From positions 62,001 to 126,000 of the forward strand of contig JAJEKV010000050.1 of the NCBI GenBank assembly GCA_021234155.1: DNA of 64,000 nucleotides. The letters are read 5' to 3'. Below the pieces are notes generated by a model, which saw only the letters and a list, made by a program, of their open reading frames with translations, was not told where the DNA came from and made no database searches. Made by a program: the position numbers and the translations under genes. The first letter of the stretch is position 1. Every line of letters begins with the position of its first letter. This DNA is from Isoetes taiwanensis. Taxonomy: Eukaryota > Streptophyta > Lycopodiopsida > Isoetales > Isoetaceae. Positions 10,871 to 25,209 of the stretch are shown here, one piece after another.

Positions 10871-13800
10871 TCATGGATGCAATCCACGGGACATGCCATC
10901 CACAATAACAAGGGGAACTTTTAGCAGTCCGGTTTTCCCAAAGGGGTAACTTATCAAAGGTGCATGTCTTTCCATCATCACTTCTACATTATGCAGATGA
11001 CTTGTACAACATTGTTGGGCAGGTTGGACATCAAACATCCGTTGAGGTATGCAAATACCGTTTATTGTACATGCGAGATACAATTTGGGAATTTATGGGA
11101 ATAATGGCTTTCAATTCAACAATATATTTGGTTTATTGCTTTTCCACGGGGCTCATGTATACATGGCCAAAAGAGATGTGTAAAAACTCCACGTAAAGAC
11201 TCCACCACTACGTATGGCGATCTAGGAAACAGTTTTGGCAATGCGAGGAGGGGTACAATGGTGCTGTGGTCTAAAGAAATCAGACCTATTTGCGCATCTC
11301 TTCAGTGCTTATTGTTTCGATTAATGTGATTTATGCTATCAAATTAATGAGCATTCGTAGACAAATAACGTGCTATTCACACACATTTATTAAATCTCAA
11401 AGGAATGTTTATTTCGTACCTTATTATGGTATTACAAACCTATTACAATGTAGCAAGATGGGTTCAAATCACGTAGCATGTCCTATTGCATTGCTTGCCT
11501 TCTTCGTGCTTCATATTCCACTGGTTGGTAATGTCTACTTTTCATACTTGTTATGCTAGTACAGATATTTCATACTACAGTCGATGTTTGATACTACAGT
11601 CGATGTTTGATGCTCAAGATGTTAAGCTATGCCATGCATATTCAATATGTTTATGCTTTTCTATTTTTTCAATCAATCTTTACACAATTCCTAAGGCCAT
11701 TAAAGTTTAATTCCTTTGTTAGGGCCTCAAGGGCCAAAAAATTTTTAGTATAACTACCAACACATAACTCCCATTAATATTAATTAATACAAACCATTGC
11801 ATTCCACACTTCAAAAATAAAATTCCCCTTAAACCCCCTTTGGTTTGGGTGCATATTCCACAGGGGCGTAGTGAGGGCAGAGCCCCTAAAATCATGTTAT
11901 ACATGTACAAAATCAACACCATATAGTACATTGTCTCAAACCTTATAGTATTTTGCAAAACTATATTATCTGAAGATACTAAAGCATGTACGAGGCATAC
12001 CCCACAAACGAGGATCTCTATGTGCGGTCTAGATCGAGGAATAAAAGGCATATATGCTCATCCAAATGGATGCGGATATTGGGTTCAAGCTTTAGGACTT
12101 CAAAACGCAAAGGAATTTAGAAAAGCAAGTATGGGGTTTTAACATAATAAGATCTTAATTTGGGGGGTTTGTACAAAGGAGTTCTTGATAACCCTATGAG
12201 ATTAGGTATCTGATTTCAAGAAGTAATGATGTTATAGAACCCATAATCAAACCCGGTGGTATGTGAGTCATCTTTGGCATGGCAAAGGGCCGATCTTGGT
12301 GAAAAATGGGGAATTAGAGATTATTCCTAGCCAGGTTTGAAGATGTATAGTTCGGTAGTTGATAACTTTTTCTAAATGTGCGGCGTGACATAAGAATAAA
12401 GATTTCATTTTGTGTTTTCTTGGGTTCATTTTAGGTGGTTGGAAGACATTAGGGATTGGTGTGTTTCTAGACGGTTTTGGTGGGGGCATCGAAAGTACCA
12501 TGGTATGTAACATTGGAAGATGATGATATGAAGAGCTTGGTGCATATAAGCGACCCTTTGGATAGTGGCAAGGAATGAAGATGATGCAAACTTCAGTTTT
12601 ACCGCATGGTTTCTGGAAAGAGTTATAGCATCACTTTCGGGACCACGATGTTCTTGATACTTGGTTTTCCTCTGGGCTTTTCCCCTTTTTCGGTGATGGG
12701 GTGGCGAGAGGATACCTTGGATTTAAAAAACGTTTTATCCGGCATTTCTCTTGGAAATCGGGCCGCGACATTTTTGTTTTTACGGGTTGCTTTCGAATGG
12801 TGATCTTTGGGAATGAGGTTAGCTGGTCATACTCCATTCAAAGCGGGTTAAACTAGTGATAGGCTTGATCATTATCCCTGTTGTCCTATCTGAAGTTACA
12901 CGTGACAATATGTGGCTTTGTGTGACATAGGTCTATCTCCATGCAATGGTCGGGGATGCACATGGTGAAGTAAGATGTCAAAGTCATTGGGATGTGATTG
13001 ATCCACTTGAAATCATCAATGGTGTCACCCTAGAGGCATTACATAAGAGATTAGAAAGAAGATTAGAGATTAGAGGCATTACCGGAATGGGCAAAATGAA
13101 GAAGTAAAGGAGCAAATGTCTTTAGTTACTTGATTGGTGAAGGTAGTCCTGAACTGGCATTGATGTGTACAAGCGTGCATCCAAGGCAAAGGTAATATAT
13201 TGTTAGATTAACTACTAGGCTTCATTATCCTCACTTGTTTGTTGGTCCATGGCGGGCCGGCTGTTAAGTAGGTTGCCGTACGACAATTCCTTTTCTATTA
13301 TAGAAGGCAGGTTGCATCGGATATTGCAACTTTGGCAGCATTATCGGTTGTTAAGGTTAAGCTTTAAAATTCTTTTGTTTTGGTTAGGCTTGTTTTATCA
13401 TATATCTTTGTACATGCAACACGCGATCGTTTGTCATCTTTATCATCTTTTGCAATCATTCAATATTTACATATTTCTTTTGCGGGGGACTAAGGCGGAT
13501 GGATAGTATTCCACATGGGTGTGTGGATTTGAGATAGTTGATGAGAATGTCACATATTTCTTGCTCCAAAGGTGTTGTTGATTTTATCTTTTGGAAATAT
13601 CGGGATGAAAAAGCGTAAAGAACAACTTATGAGGTAAAGTACCGGCTGACCTTTGTCTTATTTTCATAAAGCGATGGAATTTGGATAGGAACTCTGAAGA
13701 ACAAAGCGGATAAGTTATCCACCATATTGATATGGATGGACTGTCGATGATAAGACAAAAGCGGTTAGATCTTGTTTATGATAGCAGCGCTATTCATCTC

Positions 13801-16800
13801 TTCTTGCATGAGATGCATGTCCATTTTGTATCCGATATGTGTCTAACCTAGCTTCTTTGCTCACAAATTTCGTTAGTTAATGGCACCATGTGGTCTCCGG
13901 ATATTACGGAGTTGCAATAGATAGTCCATGCCATGGACATGTCTGCAATAAGATTATCCCATTGGATGAGGAAGGTATCTAAGGATCAAGCCAAGAGCGG
14001 TCATTTTTGTTTAGACAAAAGTTCTTGCAATTCTTGTTGGCATATTGGCATTCCACAATGCGAGAATAGGGGCTTGCATCTTGATTTTGTGAAACCCGTT
14101 TGGTGGCATTGGACCATGGCACATAGCGATCACATTCTGTTGTGTTAAAGTATTTCTTTTCTTATGCACGGGGACCAAGAAACACTGGCGGAAGAAAATA
14201 AACCTTCGAGGATACGAAGAAAGTGCCAACTAAAATTGGGAGGATAATCCGAAGAAGAGTGAAAAGATAACCCTTGAGCTACAAAATGTAAACTAAACAA
14301 TCCATAATTTTCAAAGAGCTTCTAATTCAAGATTGAATTTTATCAGAAATTCTATTGCTCTTACAAAAAGCCAACTACATTTTATATTGACGGTTGGAAG
14401 GAAACACCAAAATTTATTAATGAGTTAAGACAATGGCCCCACCAAGATTTTTTTTGTTATCTTTTTTGTTTCTGATCTTTGATCTATTGTCTTTGGGGAC
14501 CATAAAAATGGAATCAACTCAATATACTCAACTCCATTCATATTGTATGCTTCACAACTCAAGGTAATAACGTAATCACCGGAAGGTTGAAATTATGGCA
14601 TTTTTTCCTTTAAAATAATATTTAAGTAATAGTGCTCTGGTTTTCACGGTTTTCTTTTGACTGGCGCCACCGCCTCCTCGCTTCCGTCTGCTTCTCATCT
14701 GCTTCCCCTGCTTGCTGCAGGCCTCCTTGCTTCGATCTTTGGCCTTTATGCTTGATTGCTTGTGCTTTAAACATGCTTCGTGGGAAGCATTATATAATGA
14801 TATGTTTTGGGCCTTTTTATAATTCAAAGGACAAAAGCGTAAACCATATCATTCTTGGATTAGAACACTAATGATAATCCCCAAGAAAGAGCGAACCATC
14901 TTTGGCATACGCGGAAGGATTCTTTGTAACATGAAGGGTTGCACCTAGGCTTATTGATAGAGATCCGAGGAAGCTATTGCAAGTTTGACGATTGCTTCCT
15001 TCCCGCAAGCGTGATGATTCACCATTGACTTTTAGGTCCATTTTTGGCATGAAGCATTCGTGCATTTGTCTGCCAATCTCTTTAACATTGCTTAACATCT
15101 CGACTTTTATCACATTGGCCGGTTATCTCGACACAAATTCATAAACCACCATACCAACTTCTCAATCCATGCCTTTGCGGGTTTTTCATCATTGTCTAAG
15201 CTCTTTTCGCGACCTTCTCCCATGTCGAACACGTGAATATATCGATATCACTAAACAAGCATGTCAGCCAGCAATATTTGGCTGGAAGATTGAAGAGCAT
15301 CCTACGCATCCTTCAAACATCTTGCCGCGACCCGCGGGCGTATGCGGTATAGAGTATCTGGCATGATGGACATGAATGATATAGTTTAGACCTTCATTTG
15401 TTTTAGACTGGATGGTGGATCGGCAACAATGGAAGAAAAATCCCGCATCATTTGATTTGATGTGTATGCTAAGACGCTCTCAACGAGCTACGTATAAGTA
15501 GGAACCACAATGTCCACTATTTGACATCGGAGCTTGGCATTACATTGAGGGGCTTCATGTGCCTCTTATAAGCTCCTATACTTGTACGATTTTTCCCATA
15601 CTCCATGGAGTGTGCAATTCATACTTGGATTTTTTAGTTAGGGCCGGAATTAAGCGTAGAAGCAAGGCAAAATGACTAGTTAAGCCACTGAGGAACTGCG
15701 TGAGACTATTGTGAGACAATCACGGTGATAACCATTTTGAGGTACATCGAGAAAATAGTAACCCGAGGGGAAAGCGGTATTAGGTGCAGAAGTTACAAGC
15801 TTGCTTGACGGAGACAAAAATTCTAGAGACAAAGTTTACGCACATGAAGTAGGCCCATGTAAGAGCAGAATCTCGGACTTTGAGCGAGGCTTTGGCCCAT
15901 GATTCTGAAATTAAACATAATTGAAGGAAGCTGAATGATTTGATTGAAAAAGATGCAATTTCAAACAACTTTAGCCGAGAAAGTAAGGAATAATAGTTCC
16001 AAGATATACGGTATATGTCTAGCGCTTAATTTACTAATGGTTACTGCCTTGTTGGGAAGATTTTATGCGGAGCTTGCTCTATGATTTATGAAGGGGATGT
16101 TCTTTGCACTCTTACCTCATTTTCAAAACAAATGGTGATTTGGCTGGCGTAATTATTATTCTTGTTTTGATAGATTTTAATCTCATCTGTTTACATGATT
16201 GCATAGGACTTTTTTCTTGGAGTTCTTTGCTTGGTCCGATTGAGAGCGTGAGGGAGCAGACAAGCGATATTAGGATTTTAAAGTAAAGGAAGAAGAGTAT
16301 AATGCTTATAGGGTATGTGCTCGAAACTGACTTTGATTTATTGTATAAAGCTATTCTTTATCTTGGTTATTGGTTTTTATTACGATTTTTGATTTCGAGG
16401 ATACCCTTCTGATCTTTGTTGGCATTCCCATGTGTTTTTGTTATTGAAGGATCTCCTTTGGAAGGGCTATTTTCGGCTTTCTTGGGGTCCGGGCATATCG
16501 AGTTCATACATTTTGTCATGCTGCCTGATTGTCATTTTCATAAATTTATTTCTCAAATCTGAGATCATGTAGTGTGTTTAGGGCTTGGCTCTTACTCTTC
16601 TACACAAGCCTAGCACTAAGGGGAAATATTTTAAGAATCAATAGGTGTGATATCGTCCATGGTATGTTCTGGAATTTCTCAACATAAATCAATGGTTCCC
16701 CTTTTGCAATAAGCAGAGTGGTGAAGAACTTAAGATACGTTCGGCATGATCTACACTGCCTTTTCCTTTGACAATTTTAGGCTCCTTGAGTATAGTATTG

Positions 16801-17390
16801 AAGCGTGGCGAGAGGTCACGTGGATTTAATTTAAGCCACTTCACCCTCGAGGGCCATGAGGGGCAACCCACCGTCTTGTGACACCTTGTTTTGGTAGACA
16901 AAAAAAATTTACAAATGTGGATACCTTGATATATATGGGTGAGCATCAAAGAGAGATGGTCAAACAAGAGCATTTTGGAGATGAAGAGGGTAATAAGACC
17001 AACAAAGGGAACCTGCAATCTGGAAGCAACACTGGCGACCCAAAATGATTCTGATGGAAAGGCAAACAAATTTGGTTGAAGGCCTTCAACAATGTGTTCG
17101 ATGGGATGCCGGATGCTCCACAGACTCAAACTCACAGAAAACATCAAGTTTTATATCATCGTCTAATTTTGGAGTGCAGGTAAATGTCCTGATGAAGCTC
17201 ATTGTGTGGCAGTTATACCCTTGTGGGCATCCGTTGGCGGTAACCATCGCGGATAGTAAATCCAATAGATTGCAACCTCCTTGCTGTCATTAGCATTGGA
17301 TTAAAGGGGCTTTCCATTGAAAAAATGAACAGAGCTAAAGCAGCCGGGCGCTTGGGACCTCCTGTTTAATACCTTACCATATCTATGGTA
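10871..17390. other. long gene-poor stretch
   Basis: No conserved domain, transposon protein or convincing splice chain was found on either strand. Open frames of 60-150 codons (for example 16,689-17,147 minus and 11,719-12,051 minus) have no recognisable motifs. Local direct repeats such as TACTACAGTCGATGTTTGAT near 11,573 are small. Confidence 0.45.
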
Positions 17391-17399
17391 GGATTATAC

Positions 17400-20300
17400 A
17401 TTAATTTACAAATACTCATGCAAATACACTCCGTATTTATGTCAAAGCGTATTTATATTTAAAATTATTTGTCCACTAATGGTTTTATCTAGACACTAGG
17501 TGGTGGTTTTGGACATTAGGTAGTGGTTTTACGGACAAGTCCTCTTAGATTGGTAGGATTATACATTGGGTACAGGATATAATTTTAAAAATATCTTTGT
17601 GTATTTATAGCGGTATTTATAACAACCACTACTTTGTGTCGGATAAACCCGCTACTATGTGTCGGATAAACCCGATAGGGGTAGTCGTGGCATTGGGTAT
17701 AAATACTCGAGGTAACCTATGGTTTTGTGATTCCAAAACCCTAAGATACATTGTCGGATAAACCACTAGATTGTGTCTAGATAAACCACCAACTTGTGTC
17801 CGGATAGACCACTAGTATGTGTCGGATAAATCGATAGGGTAGTCATTGACATTGGGTAGAAATACTCAAGGTATAAATACTTAGTGTATTTATACCTGGG
17901 TATCAATGATTCCAAAGTCCTACCCATACATTGTCGGATAAACCACCACTATGTGTCCGGATAAACCACCCAAAATGGCCAATGCAGATAAACCATTAGG
18001 GTAGGCATTGACGTAGGGGTAGAAATACTCAAGGGTATAAATACTTGATGTATTTGCTTACACCTGTATCAATAGATTCAAGCCCTACCCATACATTGTC
18101 GGATAAACCCTGAATTGTGTCGAGATAAACCATAACTTGTGTCGGATAAACCACTTGTCGGATAAACCATAGGGTAGTCATTTTGCATTGGGTAGAAATA
18201 CTCAAGGTATAAATACTTGGTGTATTTATACCTATGCTATCGTTCAAGCTCTACACATATATTGTCGGATAAACCACCAACTTGTCGGATAAACCACTTG
18301 TGTCGGATAAACCAATACGGTAGTCATTTGGCATTGGGTAGAAATATTCAAGGTATAAATACTTGGTGTGTATTTATGCACACATATAGTCATAATGATA
18401 CATTGTCGGATAAACCACCAGCTTGTGTCGAGGATAGTAGTCAACTTGTGTCGGATAAACCTTTAGTATGTGTCAGGATAAATCGATAGGGTGGTCATTG
18501 ACATTGGGTAGAAATTCTCAAGGTATAAATACTTGATGTATTTATACCTATGTTATGTGATTCAAGCCCTACCCATACATTGTCGAGGATAAACCACAAG
18601 ATTGTGTCGGATAAACCCACCAACTTGTGTCGGATAAACCACTTGTGACGGATAAACCAATAGGGTAGTCAGCGGCATTGGATAGAAATACTCAAGGTAT
18701 AAATACTTGGTGTATTTATACCTATGGTATATGTTCAAGCCCTACATACATTGTGAGGATAAACCACCAACGTGTCGGATAAACCACCAACTTGTGTCGG
18801 ATAAACCACTAGTATGACATTGGGTAAAATACTTTCGAGGTATAATGCTGATGTATTTATACCTATGTTATGTGATTCAAGCCCTACCCATACATTGTCG
18901 AGGATAAACCACAAGATTGTGTCGGATAAACCACAAGATTGTGTCGGATAAACCACCAACTTGTGTCGGATAAACCACTTGTGTCGGATAAACCAATAGG
19001 GTAGTCATTGGCATTGGGTAGAAATACTCAAGGTATAAATACTTGGTGTATTTATACCTGTGGTATCTTGATTCCAAGCCCTACACATACATTGTCCGGA
19101 TAAACCACCAGCTTGTGTCGGATAAACCACTAGTATGTGGATAAGCAGGTATTAGGATAGTGTGACATTGAATTTAGAAATACTCAAGGTATATAAATAC
19201 TTGATGTATTTATACCTATGTTATGTGATTCAAGCCCTACCCGTTATATTGTCGGATAAACCACAAAGTTGTGTCCAAAATGGCCACAACTTATTGTCGA
19301 GGATAAACCACTTGTGTGGGGATAAACTGATAGGGTAGTCATTGGCATTGGGTAGAAATACTCAAGGTATAAATACTTGGTGTATTTATACCTATGTTAT
19401 GTGATTCAAGCCCCTACCCATACATTGGCGAGATAAACCACAAGATTGTGTCGGAAAAACCACCAACTTGTGTCTTGATAAACCACTTGTGTCGGATAAC
19501 CAATAGGGTAGTCATTGGCATTAGGTAGAAAATACTCAAGGTATAAATACTTGAAGATGTATTTATACCTATGTATCATGATTCAAATTCCCACATACAT
19601 TGTCGGATAAACCACCAACTTGTGTCGGATAAACCACCAACTTGTGTTTGATAAACCACTGAGTATGTGTCGGATAATAGATAGGGGTAGTCATTGACAT
19701 TGGGTAAGAAATACTTGGTATAAATAGCGATATATTTATACCTGTATTTATATCGATTCAAGCCCTACCCATACATTGTCGGATAAACCATAAGGGTTAC
19801 GTCGGGATAAACCACCAACTTGTGTCGGATAAACCACTTGTGTCCGGATAAACCAATAGGGTTAGTCATTGACATTGGGTAGAAATATTCGAATTGTAAA
19901 TACTTGGTGTATTTATACCTATGGTCATGTGTTCAAGCCTACCCATACATTGTCGGATCAAAACCACCTCTTGTGTCAGGATAACCCACCAACGTGTCGG
20001 GATAAATACTTGAGTATGCGTCGGGATAGCCAGATAAGTCTTTCATTGACATTGGGTGAGAGATACTCGAAATTATAAACACTTGATGTATTTATACCTA
20101 TGTTATGTGATTCAAGCCCTACCCATACATTGTCGGATAAACCACTAGATTGTGTCGGATAAACCCTGACTGTGTCGGATAAACCACTTGTGTCAGGATA
20201 AACGATAGGGTAGTCATTGTGGCATTGAGGATAGAAATACTCAAGGTATAAATGCGGGGTATTTATACCTATGGTATGATTCAGAGCCCTACGCATACAT

Positions 20301-20920
20301 TGTCGGATAAACCACCAACTTGTGTCGGATAAACCACTAGTATGTGTCGGATAAGCCGAATGGGGTAGTCATTGACATTGGGTGAAAGTATACTCAAGGT
20401 ATAAATACTTGGTGTATTTATACCTATGGTATCATGATTCAAGCCGTTACTACCATTACATTGTCGGATAAACCACCAACTTGTGTCGGATAACCCACCA
20501 ACTTGTGTCGGATAACAAACCACTTAGTATCGTCGGATAAGTAGATGGGGTGGTCGTTGACATTGGGTAGAAATACTCAAGGTATATGATTCTACTAAGT
20601 CCTACCCTTACATTGTCTAGATAAACCACTACTTTGTGTCGGATAAACCACCAGCTAATATTGTCCACTATCACGCCTGAGTCATGTTCGAGGTAGGAAT
20701 ACGTGGGTACAAATACTCATGTACAAAAGTACACTTGGGATAAGTACTTAGGATATTTATACTCTCTGATGTAAAAAAACCACGGTGCGTCGGAAAAATC
20801 ATGGTAATGCGAGGAAAACCATGAGTAATGTCGAGGAATAACCACTAGATCAATCAGGAAAAGACTTAGTAGATAGTGTCGGATAAACCACTGCGGGCGT
20901 GTCAGGATAAACCAATATCT
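17400..20920. repeat. ~170-bp satellite array, ~17 units, with 22-bp subrepeats
   Basis: Each unit contains two to five copies of a ~22-bp subrepeat (core TGTGTCGGATAAACCACC), a segment GGGTAGTCATTGRCATTGGG, GAAATACTC, the palindrome AGGTATAAATAC-TTGGT-GTATTTATACCT, and CAAGCCCTACCCATACATTG. Palindromes lie near 17,872, 18,031, 18,205, 18,350, 18,520, 18,695, 18,838, 19,032, 19,190, 19,367, 19,543, 19,725, 19,893, 20,075, 20,245, 20,398 and 20,577 (the last degenerate), mean spacing about 169 bp. Both edges (17.4-17.6 and 20.7-20.9 kb) are more diverged, as expected for a homogenised array. Minus-strand open frames rich in VVYPTQVGGLSD are repeat shadows. Confidence 0.92.
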
Positions 20921-23435
20921 GTTTTTCAAATTTTAAATCCCAGGCGGAAAAGCAATAAAATGGGAAAAAGTACAAGTCTTTAATACAACGGTACATGGGT
21001 CAAATGGCGAAGTCGGTATACTCATTAATGATTAGCGGCACGCAAAGTCGGAAAAACCATCGGATGGCATTGATGGGTCATTGAAGATCCTCTGGATGGC
21101 CATCATGGTATGGATACGGATGGTATAAGGATGGCTATCCATGGCGTAATAGAAAAACAAAATTATCAATGGGATAAACCACATCCCATTGTAGATATCT
21201 GAGCCGCGGTTGGGGCTTTCCATCCAGTCAGCCATTTCCTGACTTTCATACCATTTATCATGGTATCGGAAGCCCGGTCTTGAATCTGGGATGTAATGTG
21301 AGATGATAGGGAAGCCCCCTCCCCGATTTAGGAAATCGAGAAAGAAGAAATGCGATGAAGATAGGACTCACAGTTGAGGATAAAGCAGAAATTCACGCAA
21401 GCCAAAGGTTAAAACAAAAGTATTAATGACACGCATCTCTATTTACAGAGGCATGCATTACGGAAGAAGATAATCCTTCAAGAAAGAAGAATAATGCAGG
21501 CGGTTCGCTTGAAGGGAAATTTCTTGCACAAATATAGGGCTGGATGAAGACACCATTGCGGATGACCAACATCAAAGATCAAGATGTGCCCAATCACCGA
21601 AGCCAAGCGACCACTTCAAATTACGGGGGTGGCGCCGGCTCAGGCTATGAAGCGTTTACTTGCAGAACACAGCGGTGCCTCCCCAAGTTTTCTAAATGAA
21701 ATCAATGTCAAGAATTCAATATCGTCAAATTTTTTATAAAAGATGGGTGATTCTAACATTTTACGGCATTAAATGTAATCCAAGAAAGGGCAGTTCACGG
21801 TGATTTGGCCATAGGGGAATGGGAAGAACTGGAATTGCCTTAATAGAGCATGGGGCTGGCTATGGAGAGTGCAAAGGAGGAAAGAATTTGAAGAGGCTAA
21901 AGAAGGTGCTTAAGCGGCTAGGAGAAGTTCTGATGGTTGCAGGAGAAGCGAGAACAAGCAAAGCGAGTGGCTATGAAGCTAAAGAGAGGCGAAGCACACC
22001 AAGCTCAAAACCCATAATTTTACCCCTTATAACTTGAAGCGGTCAAATGGTGAGCAGTGGGGGTTGGCTTTACGAGCGGTTAAGGCAATCATTATTTTCA
22101 GTTCGCGGTATCTCGAAATATCCTGTATGCGAGTCCAAATCTTCCAATAGTCTTGAGTGGAATAAAGAACTTCGAAGAAGTCACGTACATGTTCACGAGC
22201 AAATCCATCATTACATTGTGTCGGATCGTTGATTGTCGCTTCTATGTAGGCAAAATACATTGCAGAAGGTCTGGCAGAGTTTTGTCGCGAGAGGGTTAAA
22301 GATTTGAAAATGAAGGCCTCCTGAAGCCCGGTGCTTTCTGGAGGTCTTTGAAAACCCTAAATGATGGCTAGATACAAATATCTTATATGAAGAAAATTTG
22401 GCTGAGTTAAGATTCTTGTCGTGTCCATCATGGATAATAGCATAGTTCTGAGGAAGAACGCAGGATTTTAGATCTGCATGATAGAAACCCGGTCTGAATG
22501 GAGATAACACATGGATGCCATTTATAGAAGCGAGAGATGGAAAAAAGATTATTTGCGGAGATGGCGAGAAGGATCTTCTTAGGGTTATTTACTGGCTGAA
22601 TGTTGCTCGTTCTTGACGAATTTGTCACCGAGAGAAGACCATGTTCTTCGACTATATCGAGGAAAATGAAAGAACAAGGCAATGAGAGATACTTCGGAAT
22701 CAACCAATACATATGCATTTGATGGAGCAATTTGGAAGCCCATCTTCTTGACATTAATATTGTAGTATTGTAGAAGATGAAGCCCGAACAAATTATTTGA
22801 AGACATGATTACAAATCTGAGAAAATCTGGTTAGAAATGATCCCGGTTTAGGGAGGGCCCAAGACTTCAGTTGCAAACCAAGATCAAAATGAAGATGATG
22901 CTTATTCTAAAGGCACTCATTGATTTCCTAATGAAAATGGCATAAGCTTTAGATGCTCAAGGGAGGCGATTAGATGATGTGGCGATCTAAAGAATGCTCC
23001 CAGAATTGAAGTAATGGCACAACATACAAACATGGACATGCTCGCCACTTAAGTAAGAAAAGGATCTATTATGACTTTCTTTGATGATCATAGAATGGTC
23101 AGTTAATTCTAGAAGCGAGAAATAAAATTTATTCATAAGCGAAGCTTCGAAGCATATGAAGAGAAGGAATTCACTCATACAAGATTCAAGAACAAGAATA
23201 TTGAGAAGAGAGATTGAGAAGATGCTTAGAAAAGACGGATTACGAGATATGAAATTACGATCATGGCTGAGTTGTCGGTTTTGAGTGAGGGGTTATAATA
23301 CTTAACCCAACCACCTTTAATTCAACCTTAGACACATGGCCATGATGTATTTTTATGATGACATAGCCTCATATAGAGTCATGTCCTATCACGGATAGGC
23401 GTGTTTTTTATGATTATTTATATTGTACTATTTTG
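20921..23435. other. intergenic, no gene identified
   Basis: Several minus-strand open frames of 70-110 codons between 22,027 and 22,806 lie close together and could be eroded exons, but I see no domain or phase-consistent splice chain. Confidence 0.4.
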
Positions 23436-23439
23436 GATC

Positions 23440-23634
<195 letters not shown>

Positions 23635-23639
23635 TCTAG

Positions 23640-24860
23640 CTCTATCATAATATTAAGGCCTATCGTCAAGGAGAGCAATCTCCAGGTTGTTATAGGCATA
23701 TCTTTTGCATTACTGAGCAGGTGTATACTTTTGTTGTTAGAGACACTTGTCATCTCTTGAAATCTCTGGATGTGAGCAGGTCGACGTGGGGTTTTGGCTT
23801 GGAAGCATGGCTACAAATTGATGATCGTCTCATTAACAAAATAGCAAACTGATGCAGATTTTGTTTTCAAATTTGGAATTTATGCGATGCTGAGAAGATA
23901 TACAACAGTTCTAGTTCCTGATGACCATGGCATTTTATTCTAGCTTGCAATTTGATTGGGCGGCCAGTGACCTATGCCGATGCATCATATATTTAATGCA
24001 GATAAAGTTTGAAGCCAAATAATAGATTATAGCTTTTGGTGACTACAGGATCGACAAGGAATAAAATGCTAAGTTTAACAAAGGAATAAGATGCTAAGAT
24101 CTCCCTAAGATTGGGAATGTCCCAATCTGGCACTTCTTATATCCCAAGTTGCCATCTCTCACGGAGATTCACATTTGAAGATCTCATAGGCTGGGACAAT
24201 TAAATTTATTATTAATAGAGACACATGTAAACCAGCAATATTACTGCCTTATATGGACTAATTATCCTTGAAATGAGGATATTGTGAAATGCGGGTTCAA
24301 AGCAGAATTGCCAGGAATTGCTGTCTAGAGCTAGTTTACCTTAATCAACAATGACTGGTGTTATAGAAAAACACCAGAGAAAAGGAATGATGCTGCCCTA
24401 TAACCTGTTCAAATCGGTGTTAACTTCTAATGCTACAACAGTCTTTTAGGATGCGAGGAATGTTGAGCTATTTGGCTTTACCACCTTAGAAATGCAATTG
24501 TCTGGCATTATTGGTGCAACCTATATCATATTTACTGAATCATAAATGGAAGAGGCCAGCTTAACTTACTTTTTTTACCATTGTCTGAATACGGTCCAAA
24601 TTGCATGTTCAGATGTTTAAAAGCTAATATTATTTCTACCAACGGATGGCATGAAATGCAATAATGAATGTAGCAGTAAACATCTTGAGTAACTATCTAG
24701 CAACCAAGAACCAACAATAAACTAGTACATTTAGATTAACAACTTCCAATTTAACGCACAACATTATCTCAATTTCTGATCAAACATGGAGTGCAAGAAG
24801 ATTTGGAAGAATTAAATTTCAAAATAGATATTGTAGTCGATTTGATCAGGAATTCTACAT
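23640..24860. other. intergenic, no gene seen
   Basis: AT-rich, no recognisable feature. Confidence 0.5.
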
Positions 24861-24868
24861 TGACTGAC

Positions 24869-25207
24869 CTTAATACTAGCAAATTGCCCTCCTCCAATGA
24901 AGCCATATGAGCCATTCGGCCCAAGAACTCCTTCCTGCCATCCTTGACTTCCTGAAAATTTATATTCTTCTTCCTCCCAATGACCCTACGCTTTGCCATG
25001 CTAGGTTTCTCTTCTACTTCTTCACCTTCCAACTTTACCGAGGACTCATTGCTATTTGAGATGGAACCACTATGGACAACTGGTATATTGAAACAATGGC
25101 CATGTACTTCGTCAATCAAGTTATAATATTGACATTCCTCAGTTCTATTATTCGAAACATTGTTGTGGGCTTTTATACGCCATGTGCTAAATCCATAATG
25201 CTTTCCA
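24869..25207 (-). CDS. unidentified exon-like open frame
   Basis: The minus strand is open for about 113 codons up to a donor AAG|GTCAGT at 24,868. The product is polar and lysine/glutamate rich (VKLEGEEVEEKPSMAKRRVI, then GRKKNINFQEVKDGRKEFLG and MAHMASLEEGNLLVLR), consistent with an internal exon of a nuclear or cytosolic protein. The family is not recognised. A stop lies immediately upstream of the open stretch and no clean acceptor or ATG was found. Neighbouring exons are not identified. Confidence 0.4.
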
Positions 25208-25209
25208 TT

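Noticed and set aside
18029..20674. Series of minus-strand frames rich in VVYPTQVGGLSDT, like a repetitive protein
   Set aside because: They follow the 22-bp satellite subrepeat, switch frame between units, and show no start or conserved ends.
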